Under the pieces are notes generated by a model. The model saw nothing but the letters and a program-made list of their open reading frames with translations. It did no database searches and was not told where the DNA came from. DNA of 64,000 nt from Pseudomonas violetae (GTDB lineage Bacteria > Pseudomonadota > Gammaproteobacteria > Pseudomonadales > Pseudomonadaceae): contig NZ_JAKNRW010000019.1 in the NCBI RefSeq assembly GCF_023072615.1, forward strand, positions 1 through 64,000, given 5' to 3'. Shown one piece after another: positions 43,190-51,091 of the stretch. Position numbers and translations under genes: made by a program. Every line of letters starts with the position of its first letter. The stretch's first letter is position 1.

Positions 43190-44289
43190 GGCTGGTTCCC
43201 CACTTCAAGATCCTTGTAGGTGTTCTCGGCGATTTCGACCTTCGCCCCAGGGTGCAACAACTGGCCGCCGGCGGTGACGACTCTGTCACCAGCGTTCAGG
43301 CCGTCGCTAATAATGACTTTGCCGGTCAGGTATCGGCCAACAGTGACCGTATGCAGCTCCACCTTGCCTTCGCCATCCACTTTCCACACGGCAGGCTCAC
43401 TGATTTTTTTGGTCAGCGCCGACCACGGCAGCACGACGGCGGTTTTGCCCGGAGTCTTGGCCGTAGCGCTCACCACCGAACCCAACTGCATGCCATCAGG
43501 CAAACCATCGAGTGTGACCTTGACCTGTACAGTGCCGCTTTGCGCAGAGACGGCTGGGGTAACTTCGCGCACGGTGCCAGTGGTCTTGATCGAGGGGTCG
43601 TCGAGCAGGCTGACGACCACCGTTTTGTCCTCCGGGGCTTGGGTCAGCAGCGACTCATAGACGTTGAACACCGCATCGCGCTCGCCGTCCCGGGCCAGAC
43701 TGAAAATCGGCACCGTAGCCTGCACCACCTGGCCGACTTCAGCCTGGCGCGCGGTAATCACGCCCGGTGCGTCGGCAATCAGTGAGGTGTAGCTCAGTTG
43801 CTCACGGGCATTGGCCAGTTGCGCTTGGGCGGCGGCCAGCGCGCTTTGGCTGCTACGCAGTGCGGCTTGGGCGGAATCGTATTCGCTGTGGCTGGTGTAG
43901 CCCTTGGGCAGGAGCTTTTGCTGGCGTACGAACGCCGCGGCGGTCTGTTTGACCCGCGCCTGTTCGGCGGTGACCTGGGCTTGCGCCGAGTCGACGTTGG
44001 TCTGCAGGGCCTTGGGGTCCAGCTTGGCCAACACCTGCCTGGCCGTCACGCGATCCCCGACATCGACCATACGCTGGATGATCTTGCCGCCGACCCGGAA
44101 CGACAGTTCGGTCTGCACCCGTGCCTGGACATCCCCCGTGAGGGTCACCGAGGCTGCGTAATCCGCCGGTTTGACCTCCTGCACGAACACCCGTGGACGG
44201 TCCTTCTCGACCGGTTTTTCGTCACCGCAGGCAGTCAACAAAGCCACAAGGCTCAGCCCAACCACCAGTTTTAATCCAGGACCAGCCAT
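43186..44289 (-). CDS. triA: Membrane-fusion lipoprotein of RND pump, TriA-like
   Basis: The 367-residue adaptor has a lipobox LTAC (lipid Cys 21), lipoyl segments (LSFRVGGKIIQRMVDVGDRV and ITARQAEVGQVV), an alpha-hairpin with QAQVTAEQARVKQTAAAFVRQQ and a beta-barrel. It is the first gene of the three-gene pump operon. No local regulator gene is seen upstream; the next gene on that side is an RHS fragment. Confidence 0.85.
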   Translation of the reverse strand: MAGPGLKLVVGLSLVALLTACGDEKPVEKDRPRVFVQEVKPADYAASVTLTGDVQARVQTELSFRVGGKIIQRMVDVGDRVTARQVLAKLDPKALQTNVDSAQAQVTAEQARVKQTAAAFVRQQKLLPKGYTSHSEYDSAQAALRSSQSALAAAQAQLANAREQLSYTSLIADAPGVITARQAEVGQVVQATVPIFSLARDGERDAVFNVYESLLTQAPEDKTVVVSLLDDPSIKTTGTVREVTPAVSAQSGTVQVKVTLDGLPDGMQLGSVVSATAKTPGKTAVVLPWSALTKKISEPAVWKVDGEGKVELHTVTVGRYLTGKVIISDGLNAGDRVVTAGGQLLHPGAKVEIAENTYKDLEVGNQP

Positions 44290-44467
44290 GCAGACTCCTT
44301 TGCGTAGTACGGGCGTGCGATTGTCGATACGACTGTGAGCTTAGAACAGGGTTCAACCTTCGCCCTGGAGAAGCTCGCAAAGACTGCCATCTTATGTTTT
44401 TTGTGGCTCAAACCCCTGTTGAAAGCAAAAGATCGGCGCAACTTCGGGGTGGCGGCACTCGCTGGCG

Positions 44468-45250
44468 TTAAAGACGAATGTTTTTATTGATCTCGTCAAT
44501 GCTGGAAGGATCGGCGCTCGTGCGGCTCACGTGGTCATGAGCCAGCGAATTGCTCGCTCTGCGCGTACTGGTCGGCGAAGAAGCCGGTGTCGAAGGGACG
44601 ACAGGGTCAGGGGGAGCGGATGGCTGCAGTGCCTTGGGATTTTTATAGACTGCCGGCTTGGGCCCGCTGAAAGCCTTTTGCAGCGCAGCAGCCCTGTTTA
44701 CCTTATGAGCGCGAAAAGCGTAACCAACCGACACCACCGTTGGAATCATGGACAGCACGCTCAACGCTGCCATGACAATGAGCAGCGGATTCTGGGCAGA
44801 GTTATCCGGGTCACTGGCATTCATGCTGGCCCTCGCAGTGCCTACCACTCCACTTATAAAACCCGTCACTGCTGCTGCGGCGCCCCAGTAAACGGCTTTT
44901 CTTCCAAAAGCTGCAGATAGCGGCGAGCTTGCGGTTTTCATTCCCACAACAGACAGGCCTGCGCAAGCCAGCCCGGCAGTACCTGACACCAAACCCACGA
45001 CATTTATTCCAACGACCAACGGCGCTATCCATTGGCCAGTTGGGTCGGTGAAATTTACTGGATCGCCCTGACAATTGGCGTACGAATTCGACCCGCCGCG
45101 ACTGAACGGACTCAACTTGTCAGGACCGTTAAAGCGCATCAGCACCGGGTTGAACGCACGATGACCGTTACCCAGCAGGTAGTGCCCGGTGACCGCGTCA
45201 CACCGTTCGCCGCTGAAATTCAGCAAACTGCTCAATCCGCTCGGCGACAC
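44468..45250 (-). CDS. RHS-core fragment with variable C-terminus, possibly truncated
   Basis: The first 60 residues are the end of an RHS repeat-associated core (GERCDAVTGHYLLGNGHRAF, MRFNGPDKLSPF, DPVNFTDPTGQW). The C-terminal 190 residues are unlike any domain I know: three hydrophobic segments (near WIAPLVVGINVVGLV, AVYWGAAAAVTGFISGVV and PLLIVMAALSVLSMIPTVV), then a polar Pro/Ser-rich tail. In RHS proteins the part after the core is often a toxin. Here the frame is preceded directly by a TAG stop, the start would be a GTG at 45250 without a ribosome site, and a terminator of the upstream gene lies 23 bp away. It could be a remnant of a larger gene or an orphan tip. Confidence 0.6.
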   Translation of the reverse strand: MSPSGLSSLLNFSGERCDAVTGHYLLGNGHRAFNPVLMRFNGPDKLSPFSRGGSNSYANCQGDPVNFTDPTGQWIAPLVVGINVVGLVSGTAGLACAGLSVVGMKTASSPLSAAFGRKAVYWGAAAAVTGFISGVVGTARASMNASDPDNSAQNPLLIVMAALSVLSMIPTVVSVGYAFRAHKVNRAAALQKAFSGPKPAVYKNPKALQPSAPPDPVVPSTPASSPTSTRRASNSLAHDHVSRTSADPSSIDEINKNIRL

Positions 45251-45273
45251 CTATCAGAAATGCGAGTAAAGGG

Positions 45274-45313
45274 CATAAAAAAACGCCGACGCTGTATCAG
45301 CCGTCGGCGTTTG
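45274..45313 (-). terminator. Rho-independent terminator of the metQ-like gene
   Basis: On the minus strand AACGCCGAC and GTCGGCGTT form a 9-bp stem with a 12-base loop, followed by seven T. It lies just after the stop of the MetQ-like gene. Confidence 0.88.
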
Positions 45314-45339
45314 CAACCGTGATGTGGTTAGCGAAGAAA

Positions 45340-46122
45340 TCAGAACGCAGGCAGTACCGCGCCGCTGTATTTCTTCTCGATGAAAGCCTTCACTTCAGGA
45401 CTGGTCAAAGCCTTGGCCAGTTTCTGGATGGCTACGCTGTCCTTGTTGTCCGGGCGGGCCACCAGGAAGTTCACGTAAGGTGAATCGGCACCTTCGATGA
45501 CCAGTGCATCTTTAGCCGGGTTCAGGCCGGCTTCCAGCGCGTAGTTGGTGTTGATCATGTCCAGGTCGACCTGGTCCAGAACACGCGGCAGCATGGCCGA
45601 TTCGAGTTCCTTGAACTTGAAGTTATGCGGGTTCTTGGCAATGTCCTTCGGGGTGGCCAGGGCGTTTTTCGGGTCTTTCAACTCGATCAAGCCAGCCTTC
45701 TGCAGCAGGATCAGGGCACGGCCGCTGTTGCTGCCTTCGTTCGGGATCGCGATGGTCGCGCCGTCTTTGAGCTCCGCCAGGCTTTTGACTTTCTTGGAGT
45801 AGCCACCGAACGGTTCGACGTGCACGCCGATCACGGTCACCAGGTTAGTGCCTTTACCTTCGTTGAAGCTGTTCAGGTACGGCAGGGTCTGGAAGTAGTT
45901 AGCGTCCAGACGCTTCTGATCGACCTGAACGTTCGGCTGAACGTAGTCGGTGAACACTTTGATTTCCAGGTCCACGCCTTCTTTGGCGAGGGTTGGCTTG
46001 ATCAGTTCGAGAATCTCGGCGTGTGGAACCGGAGTCGCCGCCACCACCAATTTTTCGCCGGCCTGGGCCAGGCCCGTAGTCAGGGCAGCCGCCAATGCGG
46101 TGAACAACAGAACCTTTTTCAT
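45340..46122 (-). CDS. metQ: MetQ/NlpA-family substrate-binding protein, copy 2
   Basis: The 260-residue protein has a signal peptide (about 1-21, ending GLAQA) without a lipobox Cys, and the NlpA/MetQ fold: VVAATPVPHAEILELIKPTL, YVQPNVQVDQKRLDANYFQTLPYL and AIPNEGSNSGRALILLQKAGLI. The residues after this agree closely with methionine-binding members. It is an orphan: no ATPase or permease gene is beside it, so it must feed a transporter encoded elsewhere (a MetNI). It ends at a terminator. A sigma-54 activator gene lies upstream on the same strand. Confidence 0.87.
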   Translation of the reverse strand: MKKVLLFTALAAALTTGLAQAGEKLVVAATPVPHAEILELIKPTLAKEGVDLEIKVFTDYVQPNVQVDQKRLDANYFQTLPYLNSFNEGKGTNLVTVIGVHVEPFGGYSKKVKSLAELKDGATIAIPNEGSNSGRALILLQKAGLIELKDPKNALATPKDIAKNPHNFKFKELESAMLPRVLDQVDLDMINTNYALEAGLNPAKDALVIEGADSPYVNFLVARPDNKDSVAIQKLAKALTSPEVKAFIEKKYSGAVLPAF

Positions 46123-46297
46123 GCAGTGTCCTTATCGAAAAACGCGGTCGTCATCGACGACGGCTAAAAGTATGAGTGCCATAGAAGTGCTATCGCTGGC
46201 GTGAGGCGGACAATACCGGGATTTTTTATTCCTGAACAATATCTTTTATTCACTTTGATATTCCATTTTGTTCATACACGACATCGCGCGTGCCCTC

Positions 46298-46396
46298 TGT
46301 AGGCGCGAGCTTGCTCGCGAAGCACGCGAAGGCACCGCAGGCATTCTGAAAATCGCGTTATCGTTGACCTCCATCGCCAGCAAGCCCGCTCCTACA
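46298..46396. repeat. REPIN-like inverted pair overlapping the activator stop
   Basis: TGTAGGCGCGAGCTTGCTCG and the inverse copy AGCAAGCCCGCTCCTACA face each other. Bases 46392-46394 are the TAG stop codon (on the minus strand) of the sigma-54 activator, and lie inside the outer arm of the repeat. Confidence 0.85.
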
Positions 46397-47321
46397 GTAG
46401 GGAGGCGCTCTTTAGAAGTAGTTTCAGGGCGGCCTTTTCGGCATTGGAACCCTTTGCAAGAACATGCTTGAGGTGCTGTTCAATTTGCTCAAGCGCACTC
46501 GGCACTCCCGGCAAATTCAAATGCTCCGGCAGAATCTCGTCACCGGTGCTTACCAGCAACGCAAAGTGAATGACGTTCTCCAGCTCCCGGGTATTACCCG
46601 GCCAACTGTGCTGTTCCAGCACCTGCTGCGCGGCCTCGCTAATCAACGGTACCGGCAGGTCCAGGCGCTGGCTGTAGATGCCGATGAAATACTCGGACAA
46701 CGACAGAATGTCACCCACTCGCTCGCGCAACGCCGGCAGCTCCAACTGGCCTTCGCTGAGGTAGTGATACAAGCGCTCGTGGAATTTCCCGGCAGCTACC
46801 GCTTGCGCCAGGTCAATGCTGGTCGCCGCCACCAGCCGCACATCCACAGGGCTTGGTTGATGAGCACCCACGCGTATGACCTCGTGATTCTCCAGGGCCG
46901 CAAGCAACTTGGTCTGAATCGGCTGCGGCAGGTCGCCGATCTCGTCCAGGTACAAGGTGCCGCCATTGGCTGAGCCAAACCAGCCGGCACGACTGCTCGC
47001 TGCACCGGTGTAGCTGCCGGCTGCATAACCGAACAATTCGGCATCGGCGTAGGTCGGGCTGATAGCGCCACAATTGACCGAGACGAACAGGCCGCTCCGA
47101 TCACTGGCACGATGGATCTGCCGCGCAAGCAGCTCCTTGCCGCTACCGGTTTCGCCACGAATCAACACAGAGATCGTGCGCGGCGCCAATTGCTCAAGCT
47201 CCTGGCGCAACTGCCGCGAGCGTGGGTCGACAAACACCAGCGCCTTGGCGCGGATACTCAGTGGGCTTTTTTCTGCGTCGGGAAAGGTCAGCAGGGGCTG
47301 ACTGAAGGTTTCAAAATTCAT
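46392..47321 (-). CDS. Sigma-54-dependent activator, AAA+ core, C-terminus shortened
   Basis: The 309-residue protein has the AAA+ core of bacterial enhancer-binding proteins: Walker A GETGSGKE (56-63), GSYTGA (102-107) in place of the usual GAFTGA loop, Walker B GGTLYLDEIGD (120-130) and the sensor region WPGNTRELENVI. There is no N-terminal receiver, as in SfnR-type activators of organosulfur genes. The usual C-terminal Fis-type helix-turn-helix is missing; the protein stops after LLKSASLL, at a codon formed by a REP-like repeat. The AAA+ part looks intact, so it may act on sigma-54 promoters only if DNA contact comes from elsewhere. It probably regulates the sulfur genes around it, judged by context. 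Confidence 0.82.
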   Translation of the reverse strand: MNFETFSQPLLTFPDAEKSPLSIRAKALVFVDPRSRQLRQELEQLAPRTISVLIRGETGSGKELLARQIHRASDRSGLFVSVNCGAISPTYADAELFGYAAGSYTGAASSRAGWFGSANGGTLYLDEIGDLPQPIQTKLLAALENHEVIRVGAHQPSPVDVRLVAATSIDLAQAVAAGKFHERLYHYLSEGQLELPALRERVGDILSLSEYFIGIYSQRLDLPVPLISEAAQQVLEQHSWPGNTRELENVIHFALLVSTGDEILPEHLNLPGVPSALEQIEQHLKHVLAKGSNAEKAALKLLLKSASLL

Positions 47322-47375
47322 CGCAGACTCCCGCCCAAAACCGTCGTAAGACGAGGGCGCTTGAAAAAATAAAAA

Positions 47376-47957
47376 TCAGGCGCGACGTAGTGCGTGATGT
47401 TCCATGCGGTTCTGCAGCCGATACAGGTAGGCAAAACCCTGCTCCCAGCGCTGGTGGCCGGACTTCACATTAATGTGCCCTGCCCCTGCCAGAATCCCCG
47501 CCTCGGCCCCCCAGTTGCGCGCCAGTTCCAGCGCCCGTGGGGCAGTGACGGCACTATCGTTGTCGGAGCTGACGACCTGACTCGGGAATGGCAGCAGATC
47601 GGTCGGAATCGGCGCGAAGTTGCGCAAGGCGGGCGCGCAGGCAGGACGCTCGACGTCCGCCGGGGCTACCAGCAACGCGCCGCGCACCTGACGCAAAACC
47701 TGCACGGGCGCGGCAGCCGCCCAGTGGGCAACCGTGATGCAGCCCAGGCTATGAGCGATCAGGATGACCGGCGTACTGTCGGTGACAATCGCCTCGGCCA
47801 GCGCGGCAACCCAGTCTTCACGACGCGGCGTCAGCCAGTCGGCCTGCTCCACCCGTGAGCTGTTCGGCAAACTGTTCTGCCAGTGGCTCTGCCAATGATC
47901 ATCTGGCGATCCTTGCCAGCCCGGCACAATCAGGTAGCGAATTGATTCGTTGCGCAT
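47376..47957 (-). CDS. Small alpha/beta-hydrolase, RBBP9/YdeN type
   Basis: The 193-residue protein has the RBBP9-like serine-hydrolase marks: YLIVPGWQGSPDDHWQSHW at the start, nucleophile Ser 70 in AHSLGC, an Asp in SDNDSAV and a His in GAGHINVKSGHQ near the end. Members are small esterases of unknown natural substrate. It lies 54 bp before the sigma-54 activator on the same strand and may share its transcript. A role in organosulfur metabolism is only suggested by the neighbourhood. Confidence 0.82.
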   Translation of the reverse strand: MRNESIRYLIVPGWQGSPDDHWQSHWQNSLPNSSRVEQADWLTPRREDWVAALAEAIVTDSTPVILIAHSLGCITVAHWAAAAPVQVLRQVRGALLVAPADVERPACAPALRNFAPIPTDLLPFPSQVVSSDNDSAVTAPRALELARNWGAEAGILAGAGHINVKSGHQRWEQGFAYLYRLQNRMEHHALRRA

Positions 47958-48088
47958 GGGGGAGCTCTCCTGCTGCGTGTCTGTTCCTGATCGAGTATAG
48001 GGAGTGGAGTTATATTCGTTAAGGAATAAGAAGCTATTTGTTAATGCCCAAAAAGAATATAAAGAACAATTACTTCAGGTAGTCCAGA

Positions 48089-48128
48089 AATAAAAAAGGG
48101 GCCGCACCCTGCCAAGGAGACGGCCCCG
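48089..48128 (-). terminator. Rho-independent terminator of an orphan minus-strand unit
   Basis: On the minus strand CGGGGCCG ... CGGCCCC makes a 7-bp GC stem around a 16-base loop, followed by six T. No annotated gene lies close upstream on this strand except the mini-ORF below. Confidence 0.75.
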
Positions 48129-48172
48129 GAAAACTTAATTCTGTTCGCGCGGTGATCACCACCTGCAGACAG

Positions 48173-48208
48173 TCCACCGCGCTTTAGCTGGACGCAGGTG
48201 GAGATGCC
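48173..48208 (-). other. 11-codon mini-ORF MALLASPPASS in an orphan transcription unit
   Basis: On the minus strand ATG at about 48219 reads MALLASPPASS and then TAA near 48184; exact ends are within a few bases of those given. A hairpin (GCGCGGTG/CACCGCGC) and then a terminator follow within 100 bp. A leader peptide or a small RNA is possible. No known leader matches it from memory. The only support is the combination of AT-rich upstream, start, hairpin and terminator. Confidence 0.3.
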
Positions 48209-48379
48209 AACAAAGCCATGATGAGTTTCTCGTGTAAACGTTTCGCGTGATATAGGTTTCGGTTTAATGAATATTGAAATCGATAGGCACGCTGACCCTG
48301 CCCGCCTGGGCGACATCACTTGGCTGGGCGGGAACGAACCTCCGGCGCTTTACGGCGCTCCGTGCTGCATCGACGAGGG

Positions 48380-48404
48380 CATCGCGAGCAGGCTCGCTGC
48401 CACG
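48380..48404. repeat. Single REP-like element
   Basis: CATCGCGAGCAGGCTCGCTG, unpaired, in the gap downstream of the desaturase gene. Confidence 0.6.
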
Positions 48405-48438
48405 TAATGTGAGCTTGCCCCCTCACCACGGGAATACC

Positions 48439-49512
48439 TCAGACTTGAGCAGTGCGTGTCCTCGCGCCTATTGCTTGCTCCTCACGCACAAACCGATTCG
48501 CCCGGCCAAACGTCCCGAAATCGTTAAACCGCACCCCCATCTCGCGCATGACCTTATGTGCCACCGGCACCGTCATCTGGCGAATGTAAAACGGTTCCTT
48601 CACCACAAAATGATGAATTCCGTGGCTACTGCCAAAGTTGAAGCAGAACGCCTGCAACGGCCACAACCACCACGGGTTCAACACCTGGGTCTGCTGGATC
48701 ACGTTCCCCGGCTCCAGGTCACCGTAGTAGTGCATGTTGGAGCTGATGAAGTGCAGGCAAAACGTACGCAGTACATTGGGACCGATGATCACCACCACGG
48801 CGATATCGATCACCTGCATCACTGCAAGCGTGGTCGCCGACCATTCGATGGGCGCATTCAGTAAATAAGCGATGCCATTGGCTGCGTGGAAACCGAGAAA
48901 CACATACCAGGCGCCCCAATGCACCAGTGCCAGCGGCGCATAGACCTTCAGCGTACGCTTGATGATGCTGAATTTATGCGCCCAGGTTTTCGCTCGCAGC
49001 ATGCGAATGAACGCCGACATCACGTTGTCACCCACCATCAGCAGCCGCGCAAAACCCCACGGTTCACCGTTGGTTATCGCGCGCTCTTCCATATCGGATT
49101 CAGTGCCGGACACCTTGTGGTGATTGAGGTGCAGGTGGCGACGGATCCATGGATTGATCGTACTCGGACGCGCCAGCCACACCAGGCCCATCATCAGGTT
49201 GTGCGGCACGCGCTTCTTGCGAAAATACATGCTGTGGATCAGGTCGTGTTCGAGCTCATGGGTCAGTGAAGCGAAAAATGCGTTCAGCAGCAGGCACACC
49301 CACCAGGCCATGTAACCATTGATATAGAGCACCGCCGAGCCGATCATCGCGGCCAGGGCAAACGCCAGGATACCCGCGCCCAAAGCGTCCTGGTGGTTGA
49401 GAATCGGATAGCGCTTACGCAATTCGACGCCCTTTGCCAGCACCACTTCGCGTATGTGCGCTGATCGCTGGGATGCATTCAGTCGCTGGGGACTTGCAGA
49501 AGTACGGTCCAT
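48439..49512 (-). CDS. Membrane fatty-acid desaturase family protein
   Basis: The 357-residue membrane protein has the three histidine boxes of di-iron desaturases and hydroxylases: HELEH (85-89), HLNHH (128-132) and HGIHH (near 290). The spacing around pairs of hydrophobic helices (near 45-80 and 190-240) fits the family. Substrate could be a fatty acyl lipid or a related alkyl chain. The ATG at 49512 follows AGAGGATGG. It is divergent from an AraC-type regulator, which may control it. Confidence 0.83.
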   Translation of the reverse strand: MDRTSASPQRLNASQRSAHIREVVLAKGVELRKRYPILNHQDALGAGILAFALAAMIGSAVLYINGYMAWWVCLLLNAFFASLTHELEHDLIHSMYFRKKRVPHNLMMGLVWLARPSTINPWIRRHLHLNHHKVSGTESDMEERAITNGEPWGFARLLMVGDNVMSAFIRMLRAKTWAHKFSIIKRTLKVYAPLALVHWGAWYVFLGFHAANGIAYLLNAPIEWSATTLAVMQVIDIAVVVIIGPNVLRTFCLHFISSNMHYYGDLEPGNVIQQTQVLNPWWLWPLQAFCFNFGSSHGIHHFVVKEPFYIRQMTVPVAHKVMREMGVRFNDFGTFGRANRFVREEQAIGARTRTAQV

Positions 49513-49612
49513 GCTTCCATCCTCTGGTTATTGATGTTCGCATCCTGCCCTGTGAACCCTCGCAAGGCGGTAGCCGTGAACGCCAACCTGTTGACCGGAA
49601 GCGCCAATCAGC

Positions 49613-50617
49613 ATGACTGAACCGACCTCCCTCGCCAGCTGGACCCGTGCCCTGCGCAAGCAACTCGACGCATTGGGCCTCGACAGCACCGCACTGTGTC
49701 ACCAGGCGGGGCTCGATCCGCTATTGATGGACGACCCTAACGCCCGTTATCCGTTGTCCGGCACCACGCGGCTGTGGGAACTCGCCGTGCAGGTCAGCGG
49801 CGACCCAGCGATCGGCCTGCGGGTTTCGCGCTTCGTCAGCCCCACCACTTTCCACGCACTCGGCTACGCGCTGGTGGCCAGCGGCAGCTTGCGCGAGGTG
49901 TTTGAACGCATCGTGCGCTATCACCCAGTGGTGAGCGATGCCCTGGAACTCGAATTGACCCGCTCCGAGGATCGCTATCGCTTCCGCCTGAAAATCCCAC
50001 CGGGTAACCCGGCGCCGGCCTATGAAGCCATTGATGCCTTCACCGCGATTTATGTGCGCACCTGCCGCAACCGGCTAGGTCGCGAGTACGCGCCAATGGC
50101 GGTCTACTTGCGCCGTCCGGAACCGGCTGATGCCCATCAATGGCACAAGGTTTTCCGCTCACCGGTGCACTTCGCCGCCGACGAGGATCGCCTGGAATTT
50201 TCCCTGGTGGACTTTGAAAGTCATCTGGACGACGCCAACCCGGAGCTCGCCGAGCACAACGAAACCGTGCTCAAGCGCACCCTGGCGCAACTCAAGCCGA
50301 TGACCTGGGAGCGCAAGGTCCGCGATGCCATCGAAGAACAGTTGCCAGAAGGCGAACCCAGCGCCGAGCACATCGCCCACACCCTGCACCTGAGCTTGCG
50401 CAGCCTGCAGCGGCACCTGGCGGATGAGGGATGCCGGTTCGACACGCTGCTCAACGAAAGCCGCGAGAACCTGGCGTTGTTGCACCTGCGTGATCCGCAG
50501 TGCTCTTTGAGCGAAATCAGCTACCTGCTGGGGTTTGCCGACACCAGCAGCTTCAGCCGCGCCTTCAAGCGCTGGACCGGGATGACTCCGGGACAGTTTC
50601 GCGATGGGTTGCGGTGA
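49613..50617 (+). CDS. AraC-family transcriptional regulator
   Basis: The 334-residue protein has an N-terminal arabinose-binding-like domain (pattern LWELAVQVSGDPAIGLRVSRF, FHALGYALVASGSLREVFER) and a C-terminal pair of helix-turn-helix motifs (HIAHTLHLSLRSLQRHLADEG and LSEISYLLGFADTSSFSRAFKRWTGMTPGQFR). Such OruR/ArgR-like members usually activate a neighbouring metabolic gene. It is divergent from the desaturase gene with 100 bp between starts. The effector is unknown. Confidence 0.88.
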   Translation: MTEPTSLASWTRALRKQLDALGLDSTALCHQAGLDPLLMDDPNARYPLSGTTRLWELAVQVSGDPAIGLRVSRFVSPTTFHALGYALVASGSLREVFERIVRYHPVVSDALELELTRSEDRYRFRLKIPPGNPAPAYEAIDAFTAIYVRTCRNRLGREYAPMAVYLRRPEPADAHQWHKVFRSPVHFAADEDRLEFSLVDFESHLDDANPELAEHNETVLKRTLAQLKPMTWERKVRDAIEEQLPEGEPSAEHIAHTLHLSLRSLQRHLADEGCRFDTLLNESRENLALLHLRDPQCSLSEISYLLGFADTSSFSRAFKRWTGMTPGQFRDGLR

Positions 50618-50668
50618 TAGATGGGGCACAGGCACCGTATCCTGCTCAGGGTCCAACCACGCAACAAA

Positions 50669-51034
50669 TTACCGCCCGCGATCCCGTCGCAACAACTTGC
50701 GCACCCGAGCCACCAGGTCACTCACCTTGAAGGGCTTGAGCAGGTAATCTTCTTCGTGCAGTTCCAACCCGCGCAGGCGGTCTTCGATGCCGTCCGTGGT
50801 GGTCAGGAACAGGACCGGCGTCTCGCCGAGCTTGCGGACCTGTTGCTGCAACTGCCAGCCGTTGAGGCCCGGAAGCATGACATCGAGGATGATCATCTCG
50901 TACGCACCGGACTCGATGAAACGCCGGCCGTCCATCCCGTTCAGCGCCACATCGACCGTATAACCCGCTTCACCCAGGCCGTTGGCCAGGAGTTTGGCGG
51001 TCTCCGGCTCGTCTTCTACTAACAGCACACGCAT
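50669..51034 (-). CDS. Receiver-only response regulator
   Basis: The 121-residue protein is a single receiver domain (acidic pair ED at 7-8, Asp 51 in ILDVMLPGLNGW, Thr in FLTTTD, Lys 100 in YLLKPF). It resembles the receiver of copper-type OmpR-family regulators, but it stops after RKLLRRDRGR, where a winged-helix domain would begin. No remnant of that domain is seen downstream. Single-domain regulators act by protein contact. It follows a CRP-like regulator gene by 57 bp on the same strand. Start at 51034 follows GAGGTGTGCC. Confidence 0.8.
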   Translation of the reverse strand: MRVLLVEDEPETAKLLANGLGEAGYTVDVALNGMDGRRFIESGAYEMIILDVMLPGLNGWQLQQQVRKLGETPVLFLTTTDGIEDRLRGLELHEEDYLLKPFKVSDLVARVRKLLRRDRGR

Positions 51035-51091
51035 GGCACACCTCATTTGTCGTCGCTACAGGCTATGCGCGTTCGGGGACAAAGCCCACTG

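Larger units (their letters stand above)
47958..48438. other. 481-bp gap with orphan terminator, mini-ORF and AAACGTTT site
   Basis: The gap between the hydrolase and desaturase genes holds no full-size gene. A 92-codon frame (48041-48319, minus) has no ribosome site. From left to right it contains the terminator at 48089-48128, a hairpin, a mini-ORF, an AAACGTTT palindrome at 48236-48243 in GCGAAACGTTTACA context (LacI-type operator look) and a half REP element at 48380. Confidence 0.6.

Noticed and set aside
46166..46181. TGGCAC on the minus strand ahead of metQ, like a sigma-54 -24 element
   Set aside because: The matching -12 GC at the correct distance is missing, so I do not call a sigma-54 promoter.
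48041..48319. 92-codon minus-strand frame in the gap before the desaturase
   Set aside because: It runs through the terminator and hairpins of the orphan unit and has no ribosome site.
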